This document shows positions 1-9,815 of a DNA stretch of 64,000 bases, piece after piece; the first letter of the stretch is position 1; every line of letters starts with the position of its first letter. The position numbers and the translations under genes were made by a program. Under the pieces are notes generated by a model. The model had not been told where the DNA came from. It did not search any database and saw only the letters and a list, made by a program, of their open reading frames with translations. The stretch is from positions 84,501 through 148,500 of the forward strand of contig JAEMWC010000124.1 of assembly GCA_016490735.1 (NCBI GenBank). The letters run 5' to 3'. The DNA is from Pachyseris speciosa (Eukaryota > Cnidaria > Anthozoa > Scleractinia > Pachyseridae).

Positions 1-500
1 TCTAGGAATATCCCCATCCGCTTTTTGCGCTACTCTAACCATTCAACGCATCCATTTATCAAAAGCACTGCTTTTCGTCATTGACCTCGTCTCCCCCAGT
101 TGGTAATCTAGCGTATGAAGTTTTTTAGTGGCACGACGTAAAGCAGTCGACATGGGGAAAACGTACAATCATATTCCTGAGCTGATAAAGTGGGATCCTT
201 CAATATTCGCACTTTTTTGCTGAAGTGGTTGCTTTACTTAATAGATGATTTTCCATTAACTCCGCTCTATGTGTGTTCACTAGAGAAGGTAATTCACATT
301 TTAGGACGATTATCATTTCCATAATTCAATGGTGATGAGACTTTCTGTTTTCTCACTGAACTTCTTTCTTCGAACAATCCGGCGTTGATGAGTCTTTCAC
401 AACAAACGCACAGTAAAATTTCACCTTCTCTGATATCTACAGTGTACACGCTTCACACAACAAGCGTTGTTTAAGTTCCTGACAGTTACATTCCAAACTC
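1..500. other. Unassigned sequence at left edge
   Basis: No reading frame of useful length or clear repeat stands out. It adjoins decayed Polinton-like genes on its right and may be part of the same relic. Confidence 0.3.
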
Positions 501-692
501 TTATAGTCTTTCAGTCAACTTGTTGTTTTCTTTGTTAGCTTCTTGAAACAATCCCACCAAATTAGCTAGTGTCGAAACACTAGATTCTTTACGCTTGGTT
601 AAGGTTTGGCTCTCCTTTAAAGTGTCTTCCAACAAGTCACATAGGGTCTTTATTGTTGTAGACATTGGCAGACTTTGCTTAGAGTCTGCCAT
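501..692 (-). CDS. Small ORF in the left Polinton-like relic
   Basis: This 63-codon minus-strand ORF begins MADSKQSLPMSTT and continues as a probable amphipathic helix (LCDLLEDTLKESQTLTKRKE). I do not recognise it. It lies 19 bp downstream of the basic ORF at 712-969 on the same strand, so the two look like neighbouring genes of one compact mobile element. It could also be a fragment of a longer decayed gene. Confidence 0.35.
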   Translation of the reverse strand: MADSKQSLPMSTTIKTLCDLLEDTLKESQTLTKRKESSVSTLANLVGLFQEANKENNKLTERL

Positions 693-711
693 AATCCACC
701 TCCTTTCTGCT

Positions 712-969
712 TCAGGGGAACTGATGGTCGCTTACTGACCGTCTGCGTTTAGCCAAGTCTCGTAGTACCTTTTTATAACATTTTAACCTCGCTATGAGAC
801 CGGGTGTCACTTTTACGTTTCCTTTTAGGGTATTCAAAATCAATTCGCTGATGGTGTTGATTTGATCAGCATTGGCGTGTCGTAATAGCTCGACATGATG
901 TTCATCTCTTGAGTTTTGAAATAGGCTCTTGAGTGAAGGAAGATGTTGACGAATGCGTTTCATCTCCAT
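712..969 (-). CDS. Small basic protein resembling the core/X-like protein of Polinton/adintovirus elements
   Basis: This 85-codon minus-strand ORF is lysine/arginine-rich at its end (KCYKKVLRDLAKRRRSV). Its middle reads HVELLRHANADQINTISEL and NTLKGNVKVTPGLIARL. The pattern 'LL..A....I..I.E..LN.LKGNV..TP....RLK.YKK.LR.LA' recurs in small genes carried beside polymerase B in Polinton and adintovirus-like elements of invertebrates. I give the family link at moderate confidence. The C-terminus seems to run out of frame, so the gene may be truncated. Confidence 0.5.
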   Translation of the reverse strand: MEMKRIRQHLPSLKSLFQNSRDEHHVELLRHANADQINTISELILNTLKGNVKVTPGLIARLKCYKKVLRDLAKRRRSVSDHQFP

Positions 970-1019
970 GGTAACCCAATGATGGGTGGAGTTGGTCTGT
1001 TTCTGTAATAATCGACATT

Positions 1020-1400
1020 GTCTTTTATACCTTTAAGGGCTTGCTTTCCCAACAATAGACCCAGTGAAGCAAAGGTAGGTTTTGGCCCCGAGAGAAACAT
1101 ATGCTCATACCTTCTACAATTTCATCTACCAAGCGGGTTTTAGGTCTAAACAAAGCCCCGCCCTTCTGTCTCTTTCTCCTTTATCTGTCTTTGTTTCATC
1201 TTTAACCTAGACATGACTGATTCACTTTGTAGCTGGCAACCCACTATTTATCTTCTTTTTCTACTACACGCATCAATGGCTTTTTTCGCTCAATATCCTG
1301 CTGCCCCACCAACTGCCACTAGAGCCACAGCTTTACCTGCTGCAATAGCTGCTGGTAAAAGTGCCATCCTTTGTTGTGGCTGATATCCATCTTGCCACAC
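1020..1400 (-). pseudogene. Decayed small genes of the Polinton-like relic
   Basis: Short minus-strand coding fragments interrupted by stops are visible. One near 1025-1100 reads GPKPTFASLGLLLGKQALKG. One near 1290-1370 is an Ala/Val-rich hydrophobic stretch, MALLPAAIAAGKAVALVAVG, that looks like a membrane-active or minor capsid-type segment. No frame is intact. Assignment to a specific viral gene is not possible from this alone. Confidence 0.4.
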
Positions 1401-1682
1401 ACCATAACAATAACGAATATTAGGTATTATTCCTTCAAAATAGTGGTTGACGTCTATTAAGCAAATATACTATTTGTAGCTAGTTTCACATTTTCAAACT
1501 GCAAACCTTGCAAACAAGAAGACGTCATGGCATATAGTATTTTTGCAAATGTTTCTGAAATCCAGAGCAAATGACAAAGAGTTGGAGGGGTGGGGTACTT
1601 GTAAAAAGCCTTAGGAGCTTGGTATTGTAGCAAAGCAATATATGGAAGCAAGAACAATGAATATTTTGAACCTAACCCCATA

Positions 1683-1762
1683 CCTTAAGCCTAATTCTAA
1701 CCCTAACCTAACACCAACCCTAACCCCAATTCTACCCCTAACCCTAACCCACCAATCTAGCC
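1683..1762 (+). repeat. Degenerate telomere-like (CCCTAA)n tract
   Basis: About 80 bp are composed of variants of CCCTAA (CCTAACCCTAACC, ACCAACCCTAACCCC and similar), the complement of the TTAGGG animal telomere repeat. It is internal, short and degenerate, and lies just 3' (on the minus strand) of the polymerase-B relic. Confidence 0.7.
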
Positions 1763-1814
1763 TTACTCCAAGCCTCAGATCTTTAATCCTAAAGCCAAAA
1801 CAATAACTTTTGCC

Positions 1815-3050
1815 CTAAAATCCACATTGTAAACCTATGCTTAAGCTAAGCTTGGCCATGGCGTTCAGTTTTTGGTGTAAAAAGTACTGGTCACGTGACC
1901 TAATTTTTTCCCTTAAACAGCAAGAAGGATGATTACACAAAGTGCCAGTGTTCGTAAATGTGAAGGATGCGATAGCCTTGAGCCACAGCTTCTTCCAATT
2001 CTGGTGTGCACCAAGAACCAATCAATGCTATCGCTTCAGTGCTGTGTGAGCAATAAAATGTTCTATCGTGAAATGGTTTATGCATTTCAGTTGTCACACA
2101 CGTTCGGCAGAACGGAAAGGTTAATTGACCCCCTTCTGTCTGCAGAAGTACTGGAAAATATACACCAAACGGTGGGAGAATCTTGACTTTCATCAACCCA
2201 AATGTATCATGAAGGAATTGGTGGCTTGCTTCTTCTGTGGGTGTATTGGATTGCTTGTGATTTGTGGATGTCCAGTAGGATACAAGCTGGTCTTGTTTAC
2301 TGAGGGATAAAACGAGGTTAAGTCATATTCAATGGTTTCATCCCCACTGACTTCTCGTATCAATTGAATTGCTTCCGTTCTCCCCCACAAAATGCTTCTC
2401 GCAGCTCAACCACTGTCACTAGTTCCTGTCCCTCAGAATATGCTTTCACCTCAGGGTCTGCTTTCTTGAGAGCCTCCCATTGACACTCCCACGTTTCCAC
2501 TACTTTGTAACCATAGGATTGTAGGGTTTCTGTCCAGTAATTTGTCTAACTTCGTGATGACATAGCATTGCATGCGGTTTTTAAAACATGTGGAACATCC
2601 GTGCCAAAAGCATCCATGGAATTCGTACAAGTGTTGGGGTCAAATCCATCCACTCGAAATTGATGAGTACCAATACGGAGTTTATGCTAATTTCCATTGG
2701 TGGCGTGATCTAACTCGGGGATTGAAGACAAGGCAGCCTTTGTGAGAGTGTGATCAATCCAAGGCAACCATTCAAAGGCAATGCGAGACTTATTCCTTCA
2801 GTCTGCTCCCCAAACATTCATTGGTTCCACAGCAATTTGATTTTCAGGCATAGAATTCGCTCTGTAAGCCATATTACAGGCAGAGGCAATGGTTTAAATC
2901 CACACATGTTTCTGAAGTAGCTGTTGAATTTCATACATCCTTCCTTCAATAAACGAACGTCAGATTGACAATAAGTCAACAGTTAAAGTCAAAGACGTAC
3001 TGGTTTCCATTAAACATTAACATGTTGAGATCCGAGATCATTTCAATCAC
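1815..3050 (-). pseudogene. Relic of protein-primed type B DNA polymerase (Polinton/adintovirus type)
   Basis: Minus-strand fragments in shifting frames match the palm region of the 'organellar and viral' type B DNA polymerase. DLTSFYPSVNKT (about 2280-2320) is the motif-A 'DxxSxYPS' box that holds a catalytic Asp. FPFCRTCV, EMHKPFHDRTFYC and WCTPELEEAVAQGYRI (1960-2110) follow, as in Polinton polymerases. Further upstream fragments (GYKVVETWECQWEALKKA near 2460-2510) precede motif A. Frame changes and stops show that it is dead. In Polintons this enzyme copies the linear element from a protein primer. Confidence 0.8.
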
Positions 3051-3171
3051 TGTCGGCTTATTGACATCTTGAGATCCGAATTAACTGATATCCCTAACCG
3101 ACAAACATAAAAACTAAATCATCTTCCTCACTCGAAATTGACTCACTCACTCACCTGCTTTGGTTAGTTGT

Positions 3172-3433
3172 TGAAGAAATGTCGCAGAGACGGTTGTTAA
3201 AGAATGGCTGCTCATTTTCAACGCGAAAAAGAATCTCCGCTTTGATGATGACAGTCCAACACCAGAAGCTAAGAAAGCAAGAACGATGCTTGAACAGATA
3301 GTTACTGGGACATTTAACCACCAGAAATCCAGCAGAAAATATTGCTTCACAGTAGAGAGGCTGCTGCCGCTTACAAGAGGCAACTCAACTAGGAATTCAG
3401 ACAGCTACGAGTTTGTAGGATTCATGGCACAGT
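3172..3433 (+). other. Coding-like segment with a strong splice donor
   Basis: One plus-strand frame stays open for about 85 codons (TVVKEWLLIFNAKKNLRFDD, then PTPEAKKARTMLEQIVTG and SDSYEFVGFMA) and ends at an excellent donor, CACA|GTAAGT, at 3434. Its amino acid composition is protein-like. No ATG opens this frame and no strong acceptor was found, so it may be an internal exon of an unknown gene or a domesticated repeat. I do not recognise the protein. Confidence 0.35.
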
Positions 3434-3671
3434 AAGTTCCTTTTTACTTTTCTTTTAAAACTTATTGTATGAGGCGAAAAGTCATTTCCCTTTTCTGTTT
3501 TTCCACAATAGTTTATAAACCACGTAACGCAGGCTGAGAGAATAGTATTTTTTGAAGAACATTACTCTCTTTCGTTATTTTCCAATAGGATACTGTCATG
3601 CTGAGTCCTTATTTTCACTTTGTGCATTATCATAGAGAGGAGCTTCATTTGTGCATTCACTATCACCATAT

Positions 3672-3770
3672 TGGTATAAATCTACTAGCGTTCTATCAAG
3701 AATGGCATCCTCTGATTGGCTACGCTATGCACTATCCATTCTGTGATAGATAGTGAGTAGCGATCTATAG
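3672..3770 (+). repeat. Small MITE, family A, copy 1
   Basis: This sequence, running from TATAAATCTACTAGCG through TGATTGGCTACGCTA to GAGTAGCGATCTATAGTAG, recurs at 16660-16765 (reverse) and 35100-35180. The ends are loosely inverted. It is probably a short non-autonomous DNA transposon. Confidence 0.65.
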
Positions 3771-5440
3771 TAGGTCTCTTACATTCACTTTTTCTTGTCT
3801 TTTTCATAGCCACTTCTTAAAAACAGAGGCTGTTTCTGTTGGTATTGAAAAGTTATGAATGAAGAAGTGAGCTGGAGACTATAATCCAAAACATAGACAT
3901 AAGACAATTACTTTTAGCTAATTCACATACCTTGTAAAATGTTCTAGTTGATAGATTTCTTATGTTGGCTATTCACTTTCTCGAATTAGTAGGTGAGGGA
4001 AATGTTTTCCTCAGAGTGGGTCTTGTTTCCTTTTCGTTGGTCCGGTTCTCCAAGGATTAATCTACAATGTGGGCAGTGGACATCTTGCATTGACGGAATT
4101 GTCATTACGTGGTCAAATAAACATTTTCTATTTATTCTAACTCCGCAGCAAAGATAGCTAACAGGAAAACCACAACATCTCCTTCTATTACCATCTCTCC
4201 ACCGGCGACGAACAACAAACAAATGACGCTCACTTGCTGATCTCACATGTCGTTTCCTTTTTACTTCTGTGATTGGGTTTTTCATTCGGTCGTTAAACAT
4301 TTATAGCAACATTGCAATTACCATTTTCTATTGTTTCAAGATGTTGAGAGCTCAGCCATTTTATACAATTAGTCTGTTAACATTTGATTGTATTTCTGGA
4401 TGTCAACCAACTTATTAATTGGTTCTTAAGCTCCCAACTATGGATACTGCACCATTAACTGGTCTCGCCGACAGCGCTGGACGTGCTAAGTTTATTTCTC
4501 TTTGTTGTTTTGGTTTTGTGAATGATATATGAAATGTCATTCTGCGAGGATCATTTTTTTCATTTCATGTTTTGATTTTGTTGCTAAATTTTCTTCCGTT
4601 TTCCACTTGCAAAAGAAATGTTAGTTCCTAAGTTGTTTTTTGTTCAGAGTGTAGTTTTATTTTTTACTCCCAGTTTCACACTAAGAATAGTTGTACCAAC
4701 AAAAGGCAAAACGCGGTAGGCGGGTTGCTAGACAATCACATCCAATTTCAATGTTATAATCCAGTTACGATTTGATTTGAGTTGTATTTCATTGCTTTCA
4801 AGTAACCCTCTATTCGTTGCTGTTTTTTCTTGACTATTTGTTCTCATCCTCCAAAATATGATTGCAACAGCAGTCCTCACAGTAAGTTTATTCGCTTTGT
4901 TGATTTCGCTGTTAGATTTCTTTGGTTTACCGCTTGCAATGACAAAATGTGCCGAGGCGGGTCGATTTACAAATTTTCCTTTGCTATACGGTTTGAAAAC
5001 CATGTTATTTTTACATAGTTGGCAAGATCTTATCGCTTTCATTTGAGTTTTCTTTATTTTGCCAATGCGCTAACGTAAACGATGAATCGAATCGAGGGTT
5101 AATTGTTTAAACTTAGACACAACGCAAGTGATCTTATTCCTGCCTTATTTTCTTTCTCTTTGTACTGACAACCTTGAGTGTTTCAAACCCTCTGCGGAGG
5201 ACACACTCTGTAGCGAGACTAACCCATCGTAAATTATGTGTCGTCTGTATGGAAACGTGAACAAGCTACGTGTTATTTAAAAAAATGTGATTCGGAGAAG
5301 AGTAGAAGCAGGGTTCGACATCTCCACTACCCCAAAAATTCGAAATTATATTTTATTCGATTATCTTCACTTGACAACCAGTAAGAACACCAGCTACATA
5401 AAGTTTTAACAAGAATGACAATAAATACAGTATTAAAAAC
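3771..5440. other. Unassigned AT-rich sequence
   Basis: Short ORFs on both strands overlap each other (for example 3986-4300 and 4728-5042) without family motifs, consistent intron borders or codon bias that I can see. The minus ORF near 3986-4300 has some Cys/Arg-rich sequence (RRRCCGFPVSYLCCGVRI, then CPHCRLI), which is weakly suggestive of a zinc-binding fragment. I see no other feature. Confidence 0.3.
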
Positions 5441-5452
5441 TACCATTCCAGG

Positions 5453-5577
5453 TGGTCTTGTCTCTTTTCATGTCAATCATGAATACCACCGCCTGGCACT
5501 TGAAGACATTTTGGAGAAACTTCGGTCACAGATGGAGAGATATCTGTCGAACTATAAACTGCCGACCACCCAAAAAG
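5453..5577 (+). other. Possible exon-like fragment
   Basis: After an ATTCCAG acceptor-like site, one frame reads HVNHEYHRLALEDILEKLRS and continues MERYLSNYKLPTTQKG to a stop. The heptad-like helix looks protein-coding. An overlapping frame is longer but less protein-like. It may be an exon of an unknown gene or part of a mobile element. Confidence 0.3.
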
Positions 5578-6380
5578 GCTAAGGTGATTGAAAATGACTT
5601 TGAAAGAAACGAAGAAAAGACGAAAATGATAAACGTGAAAAGAGCATTCAATCCATCGTGAAAAGTAATGTTCAGATGGCTTGAATATCACGTTATCAAC
5701 GACTTTGGAAAACTGTTCCGTTCAATTTGCAGTAGGTGAGAACAAGGTAAGGTGCGATGAAGGTCCTTTCTAAAGGTCACTAGCCCGGTGGCTAGCGATT
5801 CAGCTGAAACGATGTCTAACCCTGCAGACGGCAGCCGTGTTGTGGATGTTTTCTGCATGACTACTGCTGATGGCAGTGGAAAGATACACATTTGGAGAAT
5901 AAGCTGGCTCCAAATTGTCCACACTGCAGGCAACCTTTCATCAGCTGAAAAAAGAAAAATAAAACTCTATTTTGTTTCATTGTTTGATATCACTTTCTTT
6001 TCCCCTTACCCACCCTTCCCTTCCGTTCCATTTCTTTACCTACCCTCCCCTCCCTAAAACAGGTTTCTGTCATCTTCCCTACCCCCTCCCCTTCAGGAAA
6101 TGTTTGTCATTTTTTGACCTCATTAGCTATTCAGTCACATGATCCAATACTGCTCTGTAATTTGTTATCGGGCGAGGTGGCCCTCCTTACTACTGAAATG
6201 CCTTTACACGAAAAATGTTTCCATTTAGTTTGTTTTCTGGGGATAGTGATGTGGGTGGTTTAGATCTTCATTCTCTGAAAACTGGCATTTATTATTTAAT
6301 AAGTGAGTGAATTAATTGGAAGTTTACAGCTCCTTTCATCAGGTTTTAAAACATGTTTGACATACTGAAATAATACATAG

Positions 6381-6410
6381 ATTTAGCCAAGCCTAAAAGT
6401 GGAGCTCCAC
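6381..6410 (+). repeat. Transposon-end motif, family B, copy 1
   Basis: ATTTAGCCAAGCCTAAAAG followed by a GGAGCTCC palindrome occurs here and, nearly unchanged, at 44449 and 46121. It probably marks the end of a repeat family. Confidence 0.55.
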
Positions 6411-6569
6411 GATTATTATTTTTACTGGTATTGGACAACTTCGCCTGGCTTTCCTTGCGCCAACATTTTATGTTCAGAGCAGTCAACAGGAATTGACAGC
6501 GGTTCAAAAACCTCAAAACATTACAAGAAAACAATACACGACACGTATGTTTGTTGGAAAAAAAATTAA

Positions 6570-6945
6570 ACAATCAAAACATGATCAAACATTTTCACCC
6601 AACATTGCCAGTGTTGGATGAGCATGTTTGACCGTTTAGCCACCTCTCAACATTGGATTTAAATGGCTTTCCATGTTTGATCTAGATCAAACATTTTCAT
6701 CCAACATTTCGGGTTACAAACAAATGTTTGATCGTTTTGCCACCCCATCCAACAAGCGTGCACAGCCGGAAAACAACAAAGAAACAAGTGAACCACATAA
6801 CATCGAATTTTTCAGCAACAATACACAAAAAATCGTTCAGTAGACTCACTCTGTCTAGTGTTTGGTCAAACATTGTTTGTGCATTTAGCCACCCAACGTT
6901 ATGTTTGACAAACACGATGTTGAATGAAAATGGTTTTTTTTTTTA
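6570..6945. repeat. Cluster of TCAAACATTTTC / CATGTTTGA inverted repeats
   Basis: Several copies of ATCAAACATTTTCAxCCAACA and its complement alternate in both orientations. A 22-bp perfect palindrome of this motif lies at 6673-6694. This is typical of a foldback or nested non-autonomous transposon. The outer ends are unclear. Confidence 0.55.
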
Positions 6946-7840
6946 TTCAGGGCTTTGATCCTTAATTTTATGAGGACTCATTGCGATTACGTGTTAATAA
7001 GATAACGGCAAAAGTTTCTTAACGCTGTTGAGGCACAGACGTCGAAAAGCAGTCAACCAAGCGGAGTAAAAACACTTGTTCGCTTGCAAGAAAAACAACA
7101 AAACAAACAAATAATTCAACTACTTCTTTGCGTCCAAAACGAGTAGAGATGATTTTTTTTTATATCCAGTCGAGAGAAAAATACAAGTTTCACTCCCGAA
7201 CAAAAGTAACAGTGATTAAACCAAATGTTAAGCTTCGCTTTATTTAATTCACCTCACTGTCCTGTATTGTAGAGGTTTCTACCACTTGAAAATACGTATC
7301 CACTTAAATAAAAACACGCATCCGCAAAAATAGCAAACAGTTTGTCCAAAGAAAGAACTTCTTCCACAGAGTTTGAGTTGCTCGTCTGTTAAGTGACCTT
7401 TCTTGGTGAGCTGCAAGATGCCGCTGAAAAGTGAAAGCCCTTGAAGCATTGAATCATTTTGTTTTCAACCACACAATCGATCCAGGTTTGAAGTTTTTCC
7501 TGAAAAAGCTTTTGCTCTTCCTTTTTATCACTTGAAAATTCACCTTCCGGGGTATCTTTTAACACGTTCTTTGTCTTTTACGCGAATTAAAAAAAAAAAC
7601 TTCGATCGAAGGTGAACTTGTTTTGGTCAAAATGAAAAAACCAACTAACTGAATATTAAGTTTCGAGTCGCAGAAAGCACGCAAAGAATTAAGCCTCATT
7701 TTGGTTTGGGTACCCACACCTGGCTTGAGCCTGCGATCCAAGCGAAAGCTAGTATCTGGGCAGTGGTCAACTTTAAAAAAACAGGTGACCTCAATGAGCT
7801 CTAAACGTGAGCCCGCGATTTGGTCACTGGTCAACAGATG

Positions 7841-7872
<32 letters not shown>

Positions 7873-7999
7873 GGATGTCAACATCAAAGATGTGGGCTGT
7901 AAACTAGCTGGTCAGGTGAATATGGCCGCCATGTTGGGCTCAAGTATTGATTATTATTATTATAATTATTATTATTATTATTATTAGGATATTATTAAT
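6946..7999. other. Unassigned sequence ending in an ATT microsatellite
   Basis: No convincing gene was found. An (ATT)n-like tract lies at about 7950-7990 directly beside the MITE at 8000. Confidence 0.3.
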
Positions 8000-8193
8000 T
8001 AGTATATACCACACAAGTGAATAGTGATTTTCATGCGCTCTGATTGGTTAACTCGGAGGTGATTAGCAAGTACTATTCACCTCTGAGCAGCCAGCGTGTG
8101 AGATTTTACAATTTCCGACCACTTGTCTGTATATTGTCACACATAAAGTAATGTTTTGGTCCGCTAATTATTCAGCTTGTGTGGTATATACTA
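8000..8193. mobile_element. MITE with TAGTATATACCACACAAG terminal inverted repeats
   Basis: The left end TAGTATATACCACACAAG is matched by its complement CTTGTGTGGTATATACTA at the right end. The 194-bp length without coding sequence fits a miniature DNA transposon. Confidence 0.8.
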
Positions 8194-8194
8194 A

Positions 8195-8302
8195 AACAAT
8201 TATTCACCTCAGTGTCGGTGAAAGTGGTGGATATTTACCTCGCCACTTCTCGGCTCGGAAAATATCCACCACTATCCACCTCCACTTCGGTGAATAATTG
8301 TT
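8195..8302. mobile_element. MITE with AACAATTATTCACC terminal inverted repeats
   Basis: The ends AACAATTATTCACC and GGTGAATAATTGTT are exact complements. Inner repeats (AGTGGTGGATATTTACC and GGAAAATATCCACCACT) extend the hairpin through most of the element. It abuts the preceding MITE and lies 178 bp before HERC1 exon 1. Confidence 0.8.
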
Positions 8303-8480
8303 AATTATTGGGCAAGTCTGTCGTCGTCGTCGCCGTGTGTACGCACACACGAGCAATACCACTAGCCATGATTACAATGAGAAAAGCAATTCACGGGCTT
8401 CTATAGGTATGGTGCTTCGCTTTTGCGGCCCTTTGGGCGGCCGGAGCTCCGCTAAAAAAATTGTCATTATTTGGCTATAG

Positions 8481-8768
8481 GTGACAATCAAGGATGTGTT
8501 CATGAAAGGTACTCCAAGGGATCTCCTCCCTGGGGATCCAGTTTGTGCCCCCCTACGGACAGTGTTAGCAGAGTCCACTGTGGCACTGGTCAGGAGCCTC
8601 TCTGAATACCCTTCATGGAAAGATGTTATTGCCAGTGCCATCCTGAAAGGTCTTCAAGAGATCAAGAATGTGTTACTGTTAAGATCTGAAATGGAAAATA
8701 TTAAAAAAGAAAGTCTTCAGACAAATCAGCAAGGATTTACTGGAAATTACAGTGAAGTTAACATAAAG
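8481..8768 (+). CDS. HERC1: HERC1 exon 1 of window
   Basis: An in-phase exon of 96 codons lies between a TATAG acceptor and an AAG|GTTAGA donor. It reads as helical linker sequence, with [10 protein letters not shown] near its start and [15 protein letters not shown] in the middle. It is the most upstream HERC1 exon I can support. Earlier exons must exist outside the window or were not recognised. Confidence 0.8.
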
Positions 8769-9733
8769 GTTAGAGCAAGACAGACTATAGTATCTGTACA
8801 GGGGCTGTGATACTGAATGGTACACTGCAAATGTTGTTAGCAACGTTTATTGGGTAGTTACAAGACTTACCACCAGCTGGGTTGTTCAGTTGGTAAGAGT
8901 ACAGGGCTGCTGGGTTCAAACGCCACACTGTACCTTCAAACCAGGGTCTTGCAAATCTTGAAGGGAACACAAAAGAACCCACACAATTTTCACAAAGAGT
9001 GGGGAACGCAGTTCCGGTGCTGTTCAAAGAAGTTACGTATGCCCTGCGCCCAGATTAGTCGGTTTACAATGAGTCATGAAGTGATCAAGTTTGATTTACG
9101 ATAAAGGTTCAGGGCCTGATTAAACTAGGTAAAATTGTTACAGAAACATTGTTCTTCGGAGTGTCTGAACTAGCGGAAAACATTCAAATGTTTTGCTGCT
9201 CAGATGGCTAAACTGCCAAGATCCTGTAGTGGAAACAAACTTCCAAGAAGAGATGTACACCTTCGCTCTCGATTGTCTGGTTTTCCCCTTTTTATCCATG
9301 GAAATCTCTCTCATAAACAGAAAACTGTCCCCTAATCATTTTGCAAGTACGCTAACTCCTTCAATATTCTTTATGAGCAGTATATCCCACAAACAGACTT
9401 GCTTCTCAAATAAAGTTACCAGTAACTCACTATCACCTTTCCTCTAGCTCTATTTTCGACTGGATCAACCTAACCCAGTTTCAATCTCCACCATTCTCTT
9501 TAGCCCTAATTTTCACTTTTAGGCAACATTATTCAGGAGCACCATAGAGAATTAGGAAACATGTTTTTCGCGTGGCTGAACTGGGAAACATTTCCATCTT
9601 CAGCAATGGTTCCTCGTGTGAATGATATATGAAATAAATCATATATGAACTGCGGAAATCAAATCAAATGAAGAATGTTCATCGCAGTTGTGAACGCAAT
9701 TTATGCAATTGCGAAAAGAAGCCTGAAAAAAAT

Positions 9734-9775
<42 letters not shown>

Positions 9776-9783
9776 AGTACGAT

Positions 9784-9815
<32 letters not shown>

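Noticed and set aside
5788..6057. ORF containing GKIHIWRISW, resembling a WD40 strand
   Set aside because: It has only one strand-like motif, then low-complexity sequence. It lies upstream of the known HERC1 exons, where no WD40 is expected. Possibly a chance match.
8885..8950. tRNA-like sequence with an A-box-like and a B-box-like word
   Set aside because: The two boxes are too close for an anticodon arm and no acceptor stem forms.
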